A DNA stretch of 43,069 nt, taken from positions 1-43,069 of the IMG/VR virus record IMGVR_UViG_3300042876_000299. One strand, given 5' to 3'. Within the stretch, counting starts at the first letter, position 1, and the number at the start of each line of letters is the position of its first letter. The DNA comes from a virus. A model generated the notes under the pieces. It saw only the letters and a list, made by a program, of their open reading frames with translations, was not told the DNA's origin and searched no databases. The position numbers were made by a program, and so were the translations under genes. This document shows, piece by piece, positions 17,868-25,421 of the stretch.

Positions 17868-17876
17868 GAAATTAAA

Positions 17877-18203
17877 TTACTCGCCTTTGAACGGGTCTTC
17901 CTCCGTCAGTTCAGTTCGATTCGGGACCAGATTCCCACGACCGTCGATCTTGCCTGGGAATTGGAGAGCCACAGCCAGCACGTTCCTGAGATTGGCGTAG
18001 GCGCTGGCCTCGCCGTCAGCCCAGGCCCGCTTGAACGGCCATTGGGGGCCTACCTCCGGGGTTATCGGCACCGGGGCCTTGGCCTGGGCTTCGGCCTCCG
18101 CCAACCATTCCAGGACCAGATGCCAGCCCGGATGTTGCTGAAGTTCCGCCAGCAGGCGGCGGGCCTCCGGCCCCTGCCATGGTCGGGTTTGCGGGGTTTC
18201 CAT
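17877..18203 (-). CDS. Hypothetical protein overprinting the portal tail
   Basis: A 108-residue protein. ATG 18203 has a perfect AGGAGG with eight-base spacing, so the start is well supported. The first 62 codons overlap the 3' end of the portal gene in another frame. The product is helical and Trp-rich at first (ARRLLAELQQHPGWHLVLEW), with a polar acidic tail. It is probably a small head-morphogenesis factor by position. See the overlap finding. Confidence 0.75.
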   Translation of the reverse strand: METPQTRPWQGPEARRLLAELQQHPGWHLVLEWLAEAEAQAKAPVPITPEVGPQWPFKRAWADGEASAYANLRNVLAVALQFPGKIDGRGNLVPNRTELTEEDPFKGE

Positions 18204-19956
18204 TGGGCATACCTCCTGGCTGGGAAGGGAAGATCGAAGGAATGTATTCCCCGAACCCCTTCATCCTGAGAATCATGGCGGCGTAGGCCATCCAGTTCAG
18301 CCCCTGCTGAAGCGGTGGAATGGCGCCAAACGCCTGAGTGAGAGAGATGAGTTCGCCCATCTTGGCCTGGTTTTGGGCCATATCCAGCATCCCGGCAATG
18401 AACACCTGATACTCGCCCTGGATGGTCTTCTGATCCACCGGGAGCATCTTGGGAAGCGCGGAAGGGTCCATGGGGTCCGTGACCCGGATCGTCTCTTCCT
18501 TGGTCATGAACATCTGGGCCATCTGGAGTTCCTGGGTCAAGACTTCTTCCAGGAAGCTGAGTTCAAAGTTCTCGGCAATCAGTCCGAATCTGGACTGGCC
18601 CAGACTGGCGACGATGGTGGCTTCCGTGGCCGACTGATCCCCCTGGCTGTTGTTCACCAGCGCCCCAATGCCGTCACTGAACATTCCCTCCAGCATCTTC
18701 ACTTCGTTGAATCCCATCATCGCCTGGTCGGGAATAACGAAAGGCTCTGGCTTTGTGGTCATGTAGGGGAACGCGGCGCCGGGGAAGGCCACGAACTCAC
18801 TGGGGTCAAAGAGCCCGTCCGGCTTGTAGAACACCATCGGGTTGATGGCGAGGCCATTGGCCATGATGGACTGATTCATCCGGGTGTTGATCGCATCCTG
18901 AAGCCCCAGGTTGCGCTCCAGAACGCCACTTCCATAGGGGTCGTTCGGCCGGGGGTTCCACTGGTAGATGCCCATGGGAATCCGGCTGGTGCTGGTTGGC
19001 ATCACTTCGAGACGAATGATGTCCTTGCCATTCAGAAGCGTGGCCACACAGCATGGGATGGTCACTTCCGTCCCGTCCTTGAATTTCACCGGCACGTTGC
19101 CCATCACTTGGACCAATTCGTTCATCTTGTCCGTGCCCGAACCCATGGGCAGCATGGATAGACCGGATGCCTGGTTCAGTTCAATCCGCACCGAATCGCT
19201 GGTATCCGGGTCCAGCGTCGGCTCCGTGTTCTTCGGGATCGTGTAGCGGGCGTATCCGAACTCATCTTCCTTGCTAAGTTCCTTCAGATAAGCGTCGTTG
19301 CGCCGGAACTTCATGAACCGGCAGGCTTCCTCATAGGGCCGGTCAGTCTGGATCACCATGTCGAAGATGTTCACGGGCTGGATCTTCGGCCCTTGGTAGT
19401 TCACCACTCGTTTCATGGGCGGGAGGGCCGGTAGAGGCTTGGGTTTCGTGCCCGTCAGCATGGCCGCCGCCTGCTGCTGCTCATACATCTGCTTCATTCG
19501 CACGATATCAGGCACCATGCCAGCGTCTGTGGTCCAATCCAGCACCCACCCGCTATTCCCGCAGATTGCCGCCTGTTTCACAACCTGAAGCGCATTTTGC
19601 CTGAATTTTCCACGCCGATGGTAGTATTTGAGCAGGCTTGTGATGGCCGCAGGCCCAGACGAAGTCTCATTTGGATGCATCGGAAGGGCCATGAAGAAGT
19701 CAGCGTTGGGCATCGTCAGCCGAACAAGCTGCGCCGCCACTGTATCCACGCCATTTTCCGAATTCGGTATGAACCGGCTGGACAGATCATCGCCCGAGAC
19801 GCCCGGTTCCGGGTCTGCATTGAACTTGGTCTTGGCAAAAAGGAAGCAATCGCGCCAAATTTCCACTTCCGTCAGCAGCCGGCGCTGCTTTTCGCGCTTC
19901 CAAGTATCGATCATCCAGTTTGCTGTGTAGTTCAGGTCCAGGCCGGGAATAATCAC
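18016..19956 (-). CDS. Portal protein
   Basis: A 646-residue protein directly after the large terminase gene, starting at a GTG that overlaps the terminase stop (GTGA). The first 500 residues carry portal-like segments: an N-terminal helix with a Trp-rich start, a beta wing (QPVNIFDMVIQTDRPYEEAC), a long stem helix region (NLGLQDAINTRMNQSIMANG) and a crown helix. The final 65 residues are Pro, Gly, Ala and Ser low complexity, and the next gene is encoded there in another frame. It forms the dodecameric ring at the packaging vertex. Confidence 0.88.
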   Translation of the reverse strand: MIIPGLDLNYTANWMIDTWKREKQRRLLTEVEIWRDCFLFAKTKFNADPEPGVSGDDLSSRFIPNSENGVDTVAAQLVRLTMPNADFFMALPMHPNETSSGPAAITSLLKYYHRRGKFRQNALQVVKQAAICGNSGWVLDWTTDAGMVPDIVRMKQMYEQQQAAAMLTGTKPKPLPALPPMKRVVNYQGPKIQPVNIFDMVIQTDRPYEEACRFMKFRRNDAYLKELSKEDEFGYARYTIPKNTEPTLDPDTSDSVRIELNQASGLSMLPMGSGTDKMNELVQVMGNVPVKFKDGTEVTIPCCVATLLNGKDIIRLEVMPTSTSRIPMGIYQWNPRPNDPYGSGVLERNLGLQDAINTRMNQSIMANGLAINPMVFYKPDGLFDPSEFVAFPGAAFPYMTTKPEPFVIPDQAMMGFNEVKMLEGMFSDGIGALVNNSQGDQSATEATIVASLGQSRFGLIAENFELSFLEEVLTQELQMAQMFMTKEETIRVTDPMDPSALPKMLPVDQKTIQGEYQVFIAGMLDMAQNQAKMGELISLTQAFGAIPPLQQGLNWMAYAAMILRMKGFGEYIPSIFPSQPGGMPNGNPANPTMAGAGGPPPAGGTSATSGLASGPGMVGGGRSPGQGPGADNPGGRPPMAVQAGLG

Positions 19957-21455
19957 GCTGTCCCTCGCTTTCGCATGTGGTCCATCTTGGCTCGGTTCGC
20001 CCGATAAGCCTCTTGTTTCTGATGGTGCAGCACATCCGAGCCCAGCGCCAGCACATTTCGGGCCGTCACATACTGAAGCGCGTCCACGCCATGGTCCGAC
20101 CCTCTCTCATCCCACCGGCTTGGATCCTGATCGTCGGTCATCAGGTTCTCAATTTCCCAAATCAGATACTTGCAAGATTCATGAATCTTCAAGCGGCTCT
20201 GTCCATTTGTGACTTTCATCAACTCACGAAGATTTCTGGCTTTGAGATTGCGTCCCTTGACTGATTTCTGGAAAAAGAGCCCTTTCATTGTGAAAATCTC
20301 GCCAACATTCGTCCCGGTACCCTCATCCGAGAAGCAGGCGGAGTCCAGCCAGCGTTCCGAGACATCAAATTGATTTCGATTCTCAATCCTGATGATGTCC
20401 TCAGCCACATCTGTCGCCGGACGCCAGGTCCCCTTGGACCAATCCTCACCATCCCGCGTGGAATATTCCGCGAAAACGTGAAATTCCCCGTTGGAAAGTT
20501 CGGCGCACCAGAGGAAATGGCTCGGGCTGGCCGTGCCCCAGTCCCCACCCATCTGAAGTTGGACCTCGGGAGGCGGTCTGAACGACTTCACCACATGGAT
20601 TTTCCGGCTAAACTCGCTGAAGAACGCCCCTTCCACGATGTAGAAATCGCCTTCAAGCAGGGCTTTCCGATCTGCTTCGGGCAGGAGCATCAGGTTTCGC
20701 ACGTAGTCCGTATGCCGCAGCCACGGGTTGTCCAGCACGGTGGAGTGCTGGTAGCGCACCCGGCGCGTCACGGTGATGGGATCCCCATCCGGCGTCACCG
20801 CGTCCACTTTCCGGGTGGTCACGCCGCCCGTGGTGCCCGTGGTGTCGATGAACCGCTTGCGGAGCCAGTGGTTGCCCGGCCCCTTGGGGTTCGCCGTGGA
20901 ATAAACACGCAACGGGAGCCGCCACAGTTTGCCCCCGATCTCCTTGATGGGGGCCCGGAGACGGCTGAAGATCCAGTCGTAGAAAACCGGCGTGGCAAAA
21001 CGCTGGATCTCATCGAAGAAGATCGTGGACCAGGACCGGCCCGTATACTGGAAGCGGTCATCGTCGCGTTCCGCGAACCCGCATTCCAGCGTAGAGCCGC
21101 CCGGCAGCACGAAGGTTTTGCTGGACTCATGCCAAGTGGCGCCCAGAGGCAGCAGCATTTCCTTCCCGAGTAGGATGATTTCCCTCAACTGAGGGAACGT
21201 GCGCCGGATGGCCAGGGCGTCGTATTTGAACCCTCGGGCTTGGAACTCAAAGGCTCGGGTGGCCCAGGCTGCGATCACGCCTCGGGTCTTGCCTGACCCC
21301 GCCCCACCCCCCAGGAAGATCTCATCTTCCTCGAAGGCCACGATTTCCTTCTGCTTCTCCGACAGCCGGCCAAATAGTTTCTCCGCCGTCACCACGGGGT
21401 CAATGGCCGGCATCAGGACGGTGGACGCCTCGAACTGCTCCAGGTAGTCGCTCAT
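19953..21455 (-). CDS. Terminase large subunit
   Basis: A 500-residue packaging ATPase-nuclease. Walker A is GGGAGSGKT (residues 49-57) and Walker B with the catalytic Glu is STIFFDEIQ (D148, E149). The RNase H-like nuclease begins at GGDWGTASP (D305) and ends near GSDHGVDALQYV, which supplies a late acidic residue. The start ATG overlaps the upstream stop (ATGA). It cuts and pumps DNA into the prohead through the portal encoded next. It resembles terminases of headful-type phages by eye, but I cannot assign the packaging type firmly. Confidence 0.93.
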   Translation of the reverse strand: MSDYLEQFEASTVLMPAIDPVVTAEKLFGRLSEKQKEIVAFEEDEIFLGGGAGSGKTRGVIAAWATRAFEFQARGFKYDALAIRRTFPQLREIILLGKEMLLPLGATWHESSKTFVLPGGSTLECGFAERDDDRFQYTGRSWSTIFFDEIQRFATPVFYDWIFSRLRAPIKEIGGKLWRLPLRVYSTANPKGPGNHWLRKRFIDTTGTTGGVTTRKVDAVTPDGDPITVTRRVRYQHSTVLDNPWLRHTDYVRNLMLLPEADRKALLEGDFYIVEGAFFSEFSRKIHVVKSFRPPPEVQLQMGGDWGTASPSHFLWCAELSNGEFHVFAEYSTRDGEDWSKGTWRPATDVAEDIIRIENRNQFDVSERWLDSACFSDEGTGTNVGEIFTMKGLFFQKSVKGRNLKARNLRELMKVTNGQSRLKIHESCKYLIWEIENLMTDDQDPSRWDERGSDHGVDALQYVTARNVLALGSDVLHHQKQEAYRANRAKMDHMRKRGTA

Positions 21456-21988
21456 TGGGCCGCCTGGCGCATGGGTTCCGGCTCATCCAGGGCCTCAGAG
21501 GTTTCAACCGCAGCCGTGGCCTGATCCGAAATGCTGAGGGTGGGCAACTGGGTGGCGTCAATCCACCCCGGCCCCTGCTTCACCCGCCCCTCAGCGACCT
21601 GCTGGAATAGTTCGAGAATCATCGAAAGACCGGTTGCCTGTGCCTGCTTCTCGATTTTCGCCTTCCTCTCCTGAAGCACGGTGTCACCAGCGAATTTCAA
21701 AAGCTGTGACCTGTGCTTCACCGCATCCGATGGGGTCATGGACTTCAGCGAGTGGGCGACGATTTTCTCCAGGGCCTCTGCTGGGGTGTCCTCGGGGCTG
21801 GCGATGGGGTCTTCAGGAATTTCATCTTCGGGCGGCTGCCTCTTCGCCATGTTCCAGTCGAAGAGGGCGAGTTCCTTATTCTTCTCGCGTTCGGCTTTGG
21901 TATACGCCACGCCATCTTCATTGTAAAAAGCGGGCTGATATTGCGCCTCGAAGTCAGGCGGATACTTGATGCCGGGTGAGCCGGCCAC
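21452..21988 (-). CDS. Putative terminase small subunit
   Basis: A 178-residue acidic protein, GTG 21988 overlapping the upstream stop by one base (TAGTG). It lies directly before the large terminase gene. Residues 60-145 are helical (ALEKIVAHSLKSMTPSDAVK, then DTVLQERKAKIEKQAQ), which could be an oligomerisation core. A clear helix-turn-helix is not obvious. The role is inferred from position. Confidence 0.55.
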   Translation of the reverse strand: MAGSPGIKYPPDFEAQYQPAFYNEDGVAYTKAEREKNKELALFDWNMAKRQPPEDEIPEDPIASPEDTPAEALEKIVAHSLKSMTPSDAVKHRSQLLKFAGDTVLQERKAKIEKQAQATGLSMILELFQQVAEGRVKQGPGWIDATQLPTLSISDQATAAVETSEALDEPEPMRQAAQ

Positions 21989-22125
21989 TACCGCTTGCCT
22001 TTGTTGCTGCGCCCGGCTTTGGACAATGCGATGGCGACGGCCTGCTTCTGAGGCTTGCCTGCGGCCATCTCGGTCTTGATGTTGGCGCTGACCACCTTGT
22101 TGGATTTTCCAGACTTGAGGGGCAT
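21988..22125 (-). CDS. Small basic protein, 45 aa
   Basis: ATG 22125 is preceded by AAGGAGG with short spacing; longer upstream extension of the frame is not supported. The product (MPLKSGKSNKVVSANIKTEM and on) is Lys, Ser and Ala rich and ends in SKAGRSNKGKR. Small basic proteins of this type are common at the start of virion blocks in phages, with unknown function. It is the first gene of the minus-strand late operon. Confidence 0.8.
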   Translation of the reverse strand: MPLKSGKSNKVVSANIKTEMAAGKPQKQAVAIALSKAGRSNKGKR

Positions 22126-22194
22126 GGGGCCTCCTTGGTCGAAAGCATAGAGCGAAACTACTACCGGGGGGAGGGGGAAGTTTGGAGAGAAGGA

Positions 22195-22210
22195 TACGAA
22201 AACTTTCGTA
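22195..22210. promoter_or_regulatory. Inverted repeat, possible operator
   Basis: TACGAAA (22195-22201) and TTTCGTA (22204-22210) are perfect inverted arms with a two-base centre, 70 bases upstream of the first virion gene. The size fits a dimeric repressor or activator site. Confidence 0.4.
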
Positions 22211-22654
22211 GAGTGGGGAGGGGCAGTCATAAGCGACCTGGAGGTAAAATTCATCAACCTAGCCACGCTCGCCCGCCAGGCAAAAACTACCCTCCAGGAG
22301 TCAATGATACCCGAGTCTCCTAGACTCAACTCCCTCAACAGGATCACCAGCCCCGAGCCATTTGCCCACAATTGAGCAGAAACCCACAATCAAGCCACGA
22401 CAATCTCCGCCTGCTACGAATCACCAGCCTAACCCCTTCCGTCGCTCCTTGGCCTATCCCAGGCTCACGGTGAGGCCATCCTGCCTTGTGCCTCTATCCA
22501 TTCTGCGTCTGCCTGGTGCTGCTTGCCTCACGCCTGGCCAGCTTATCGCAGTTGCACCTCGCCTGGCCCCGCCTGGTGCCCGGATATTACATTACGGCCT
22601 CATATATGGACATTCACAGACATGGAGAAAATGTAAACTCTATGAAAGACTCTA

Positions 22655-22889
22655 CCTTTCACCCCTTTCATACTCTTTTAATATTTAAGAGATATTAATA
22701 AATAAAAGTGTATAAAAAGTATACAGAGGGGGAGGGAGAAAAAAGAAAATAGAAAAGTTTCAAAAGGCCCCCTTTCACCCTGAAAGGCCCGAAACCCCCT
22801 GAAAGGTCTATTCCCCACCAAGCATGAACATTTTTCCTTTCACCCCTCTTTCACCCACCCTAACCCCAATCTTTCATACCCTTTCACCC
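22655..22889. repeat. CCTTTCACCC repeat cluster, candidate origin
   Basis: CCTTTCACCC occurs exactly at 22655, 22771, 22836 and 22880, with near copies at 22847 (TCTTTCACCC) and 22870 (TCTTTCATAC), and inverted TGAAAGG at 22781 and 22800. The copies flank and follow a strongly AT-rich stretch at 22680-22760. Iterated short motifs next to AT-rich DNA are typical of origins, and the phage carries its own primase-helicase and polymerase. Confidence 0.5.
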
Positions 22890-22906
22890 TTTTTTAACTT
22901 TTCCCC

Positions 22907-22934
22907 TTGCTTTCTCCATCACCCGTTTTACACT
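22907..22934 (+). promoter_or_regulatory. Candidate promoter, TTGCTT N16 TACACT
   Basis: TTGCTT (22907-22912) and TACACT (22929-22934) are 16 bases apart. The TACACT -10 form recurs at 24979-25007 and, as GACACT, at 31319-31347. It could drive the small early genes from 23177, with a leader of about 235 bases. Confidence 0.35.
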
Positions 22935-23078
22935 CTCCCTATGGTTTTTAACTTTCCTCTGCTCTTTGACACTCGATCTCAACTTCACGCTTTTTAACCC
23001 TCAAATCGCTCTTTTCTACCACGTTTTGCCATCCCTCACCAATCATTGCAGCACTTACACTCTCAAAAAATCGCCTGT

Positions 23079-23107
23079 TTGGCAGTAAATTTTCGATCCA
23101 ATTAAAA
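23079..23107 (+). promoter_or_regulatory. Candidate promoter upstream of early genes
   Basis: TTGGCA (23079-23084) and TTAAAA (23102-23107) are 17 bases apart, about 70 bases upstream of the start at 23177. The -35 is good and the -10 poor. It is an alternative to the site at 22907. Confidence 0.3.
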
Positions 23108-23176
23108 AGAAAAGCGATCTTGATTTTAGCAACACTTTTTCTCACCCCCTCTTCACCCTCTCCAAAGGAGCCCGCC

Positions 23177-23350
23177 ATGCCACCCGTCCTGCCCTACATA
23201 CTCTCCGTTCGGCACCATCTTTCCTATCGTCAGACCCTCATGGCTCAGTTTTTAATGTCCAACACCAATATGACGTTGGTCAATGTTCTCCGTTACGTCC
23301 GGTTCTATCCTTCCTCCACCCTCACGGCGCATCGCGTCGTGACTCACTAG
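23177..23350 (+). CDS. Small early hypothetical protein, 57 aa
   Basis: ATG 23177 follows AAGGAG (23165-23170) at six bases. The product starts MPPVLPYILSVRHHLSYRQT and is rich in hydrophobic and basic residues, without a clear membrane helix. It is first of eight tiny plus-strand genes at the left edge of the early region. Tiny proteins there are often host-takeover factors, but nothing in this sequence shows what it does. Confidence 0.65.
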   Translation: MPPVLPYILSVRHHLSYRQTLMAQFLMSNTNMTLVNVLRYVRFYPSSTLTAHRVVTH

Positions 23351-23362
23351 AAAAGGTGCAGC

Positions 23363-23551
23363 ATGCGATCCCCCACCCTCACCTTTGAATGCTGGCTGTT
23401 TGGTTCGCCGCTGGATTCCATCACCGTCCGGGCCATCAACGCCCGCGAGGCGCGGAACCTGGCCGCCTATCGTCTCCGTGTGCCGCGCCAGATGGTTTCC
23501 GTCCGGCGTTACCCGGAACCTCACCCCTCCATTATCTCTGTCACCTTCTGA
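23363..23551 (+). CDS. Small early hypothetical protein, 62 aa
   Basis: ATG 23363 has an AAAGG-type ribosome binding site. The product has alternating strands and an Ala/Arg-rich helix (TVRAINAREARNLAAYRLRV). The pattern of a strand, then INAREARNLAAYRL, resembles small phage proteins of a beta-alpha-beta shape. The function is unknown. Confidence 0.65.
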   Translation: MRSPTLTFECWLFGSPLDSITVRAINAREARNLAAYRLRVPRQMVSVRRYPEPHPSIISVTF

Positions 23552-23557
23552 GGCCCT

Positions 23558-23731
23558 ATGCTCACCATCCCCACCCATAAAACAGGCCGTAGAACCGACC
23601 CGCTCAATTTCACTCTGCGGGCCATCCTTTCCAACGTCGCCATGCTGAACCGATGGCCGGAAGGCTCACGCGGCCATTCCTACACCACGTCCTGGCTCAT
23701 GGATAAATCCATGGAGGTATTCAATGTCTGA
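23558..23731 (+). CDS. Small early hypothetical protein, 57 aa
   Basis: ATG 23558 to TGA 23729-23731. The last codons overlap the start of the next gene by eight bases, which implies coupling. The product is basic (starts MLTIPTHKTGRRTDPLNFTL) with a short amphipathic helix. The ribosome binding site is only TGAGG. No family is recognised. Confidence 0.55.
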   Translation: MLTIPTHKTGRRTDPLNFTLRAILSNVAMLNRWPEGSRGHSYTTSWLMDKSMEVFNV

Positions 23732-24164
23732 TCTCACCCGAATCTGGAAAAAGCGGATCGCGGCCTATGACGCCGGCCAGCCGATCCCCAAATCCCACAT
23801 TTACGCTTTCTGTAAGCTCCACAGCCGCTACGGAAGCGCGCGCGAGCCCATCGCCCCGGAGTTGATGGAGGAACTCGAACGGCTGGACGCTCGCACCTTT
23901 GCCTGGCAAATCACGCCCGAGCAGACAGAGCAAGGTGTCGCATGGCTCAAGCTGCGAAAAGTTCAAAAGGAACTGAACGACTCCCAGCGGGCCATCATTG
24001 AGGATTTTTCTCACTTCCTCTTTGTGGACGTGCGGGAATACCCTCGCGGCTATGGTTTCAGCGGCTATCGCCCTGTCTACCGCGTCTGTGCTTTAAACTC
24101 GCACGCCTGTTTTGACTACGTGGCTTGCCCTTGGGTGTCTGGCGGATGGTTGGAGGTGCTGTAA
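23724..24164 (+). CDS. Early hypothetical protein, 146 aa
   Basis: The largest of the early cluster. ATG 23724 has GGAGG upstream. The first 100 residues are helical with charged faces (ELMEELERLDARTFAWQITP), and the last 45 are aromatic and Cys-containing (YPRGYGFSGYRPVYRVC). No enzyme motif is visible. It overlaps both neighbours (eight bases before, one base TAATG after). Confidence 0.7.
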   Translation: MSDLTRIWKKRIAAYDAGQPIPKSHIYAFCKLHSRYGSAREPIAPELMEELERLDARTFAWQITPEQTEQGVAWLKLRKVQKELNDSQRAIIEDFSHFLFVDVREYPRGYGFSGYRPVYRVCALNSHACFDYVACPWVSGGWLEVL

Positions 24165-24385
24165 TGACCTACAACGGCCATAAGAACTGGAACCACTGGA
24201 ACGTTTCGTTGTGGATTGCAAATGACGAGGGCCTTTACCGCCTGGCCAAGCGATGCATCCGAATGGGACGCAATCGGACGGATGCGGCCAAGCGGTTTCT
24301 GGAATGCATGGACGGCATCAAGGCCACTCCCGATGGGGCGCCCTACACTGTCACCTCTGTCATGGCCGCACTGAGGGATCTATGA
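24164..24385 (+). CDS. DUF7249-like small phage protein
   Basis: 73 residues, ATG 24164 in a TAATG overlap, with GGAGGT upstream. The opening MTYNGHKNWNHWNVSLWIAN and the following DEGLYRLAKRCIR is a pattern I know from a widespread small phage protein family (DUF7249-like, from memory). The family has a predicted helical fold and no known activity. Confidence 0.75.
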   Translation: MTYNGHKNWNHWNVSLWIANDEGLYRLAKRCIRMGRNRTDAAKRFLECMDGIKATPDGAPYTVTSVMAALRDL

Positions 24386-24555
24386 AAATCCGCACTGAAA
24401 AGAAACGCTCTCCCAAGCTGCCTCGCGTCTCACGACACGGGGCCTCTTTCCTTGGCCACTGGCCCGAATCTGGCATTTGGACTGGTTCACGCGGTAGCGT
24501 GATCGGCCATCTTCTCAACTTTTCCCGCAAGTTTCATGCAAAGGTGACTCGATGA
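24382..24555 (+). CDS. Small basic early protein, 57 aa
   Basis: ATG 24382 overlaps the previous stop (ATGA). The product is strongly basic (starts MKIRTEKKRSPKLPRVSRHG) with Gly and Trp in the second half. It may bind nucleic acid. The gene ends in an ATGA overlap with the next one, so this is a translationally coupled string. Confidence 0.6.
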   Translation: MKIRTEKKRSPKLPRVSRHGASFLGHWPESGIWTGSRGSVIGHLLNFSRKFHAKVTR

Positions 24556-24770
24556 TTCAGCCTTTCCGCTCTGCTCAAGTCTTCCCCGATCTTGATTGCC
24601 AAGTTTTGATTTGTGAATCTCTACCGGATCCCTGGATCAACATGAACGGAGGCGGCATTCTTTCCATCAATCCCAACGCAGACCGCTCTACCGCCTCCCG
24701 GCTCCGCACCCTGGCCGATGAACTGGACGAGGCTTACAAGATCCTCGACGCTCGTGAGTCTGCCAAGTGA
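24552..24770 (+). CDS. Small early hypothetical protein, 72 aa
   Basis: ATG 24552 in an ATGA overlap. The first half is beta-like with one Cys pair, the second half an acidic helix (ASRLRTLADELDEAYKILDA). No motif for a function is seen. Confidence 0.65.
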   Translation: MIQPFRSAQVFPDLDCQVLICESLPDPWINMNGGGILSINPNADRSTASRLRTLADELDEAYKILDARESAK

Positions 24771-24934
24771 CCCGCCAGGTTCCGCCCTCCGCCAAGCTGG
24801 CCGCCGATGCTCTCCTGGTTCTGATTGGCTACGCTCTGATTGTCACCATCGCCTCTTGCTACCCTCAGACTCCCACCCGGCCACGCTTCCCGCCAGCTTC
24901 AGAGCGCCTGGAGCCTGCCAGACTTCCGCGCTAG
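24767..24934 (+). CDS. Small single-pass membrane protein, 55 aa
   Basis: GTG 24767 in a GTGA overlap with the previous stop. Residues 10-32 (KLAADALLVLIGYALIVTIA) form a clear membrane helix, followed by SC and a Pro-rich tail with five or more prolines. The Cys just after the helix and the Pro-rich tail recall an outer-membrane spanin lipoprotein, but the gene lies away from the lysis genes and the lipobox is poor. It ends 19 bases before a terminator. Confidence 0.6.
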   Translation: MTRQVPPSAKLAADALLVLIGYALIVTIASCYPQTPTRPRFPPASERLEPARLPR

Positions 24935-24952
24935 ACCCCACCAATTCCCTTA

Positions 24953-24976
24953 GGCCCGGTTCCCGCCGGGCCTTTT
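24953..24976 (+). terminator. Rho-independent terminator of the early operon
   Basis: Stem GGCCCGG (24953-24959) and CCGGGCC (24966-24972) with a six-base loop is followed by TTTT. It ends the plus-strand string of small genes. Confidence 0.85.
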
Positions 24977-24978
24977 GC

Positions 24979-25007
24979 TTGCCCCGGATGATCTGCGGGC
25001 CTACACT
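24979..25007 (+). promoter_or_regulatory. Candidate promoter, TTGCCC N17 TACACT
   Basis: TTGCCC (24979-24984) and TACACT (25002-25007) are 17 bases apart, in the 70-base space between two terminators. The sequence GCGGGCCTACACT is close to GCAGGCCGACACT at 31335-31347, another promoter candidate. Confidence 0.5.
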
Positions 25008-25012
25008 TGGGG

Positions 25013-25079
25013 CTCGTGGTTCCCTGCTCCGGGATGATTGGCGGAAGGCTCAGTGGTCGCACACTGGGCCTTTTGTTTT
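25013..25079 (+). ncRNA. Possible small RNA between promoter and terminator
   Basis: A promoter candidate ends at 25007 and a strong terminator lies at 25047-25079. Downstream genes are on the opposite strand, so a transcript from here would be only 65-70 nt and non-coding. Its 5' half includes GCTCC and GGATG stretches that could pair with a target. No target is proposed. Confidence 0.4.
25047..25079 (+). terminator. Rho-independent terminator
   Basis: Stem GGCTCAGTG (25047-25055) and CACTGGGCC (25062-25070), nine pairs with one G-T, is followed by TTTTGTTTT. Confidence 0.85.
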
Positions 25080-25192
25080 CCCCCGGTGTCACTGATGCAC
25101 TCTCCCAGCCATCCCACCTGTCCGGCGATCCCGTTTCAGGGCCGCTCAATCCCACCCACAGACCCCAGAACCCTAGGACGCGCCCCAAACGC

Positions 25193-25220
25193 AAAAGCGC
25201 CCAGCCGAAGCCAGGCGCTT
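25193..25220 (-). terminator. Rho-independent terminator of fibre and lysis operon
   Basis: On the minus strand AAGCGCC (25220-25214) and GGCGCTT (25201-25195) form the stem, with further pairing inside and a TTTT tract at 25196-25193. It ends the minus-strand operon whose last stop is at 25239. Confidence 0.8.
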
Positions 25221-25238
25221 GGAAACGACAAACAAACA

Positions 25239-25421
25239 TTAATCTGTGGGAAGAATCTCAGGCGGGAACACAAGCGCAGCCTCGTCCGCGACCTCATCCC
25301 GCCTCCATCCAGCCGGAAGGGGGGTGATCTGGGCACCGAGCGAAGCCTCGTCGGGAGCGACATGGACATGGCCACCCTGCGGGGCCCCGGTCTCGTCGTA
25401 GAACTGGAACACGCGCTTCAT
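25239..25421 (-). CDS. Small tail-fibre-associated protein, 60 aa
   Basis: ATG 25421 overlaps the stop of the fibre gene (ATGA). The product starts MKRVFQFYDETGAPQGGHVH and continues with acidic, Pro-containing segments. A short protein directly after a fibre gene is often a fibre tip, chaperone or assembly factor. None is recognised here. Confidence 0.65.
   Translation of the reverse strand: MKRVFQFYDETGAPQGGHVHVAPDEASLGAQITPLPAGWRRDEVADEAALVFPPEILPTD

Larger units (their letters stand above)
22126..23176. other. 1-kb non-coding divergent control region
   Basis: No convincing gene lies here. It separates the minus-strand virion block from the plus-strand early genes. It holds an inverted repeat at 22195-22210, a GC-rich stretch to about 22590, an AT-rich stretch (about 22610-22760, with TTAATATTTAAGAGATATTA), a cluster of CCTTTCACCC motifs at 22655-22889, and TTG/TACACT promoter-like sites. 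The layout fits an origin of replication plus early and late control sequences. Confidence 0.6.
24935..25238. other. Intergenic region with three terminators
   Basis: This 304-base gap between convergent blocks contains two plus-strand terminators, a promoter-like site between them and one minus-strand terminator. The stretch 25081-25190 is C-rich and shows no gene or repeat. Confidence 0.6.

Noticed and set aside
21988-22389. 133-aa version of the first virion-block gene
   Set aside because: Only the last 45 residues look like a protein; an AAGGAGG just before the Met at 22125 marks the real start.
22948-23178. 76-aa minus-strand gene in the non-coding region
   Set aside because: Its start overlaps the well supported plus-strand start at 23177, and no ribosome binding site is seen on the minus strand.
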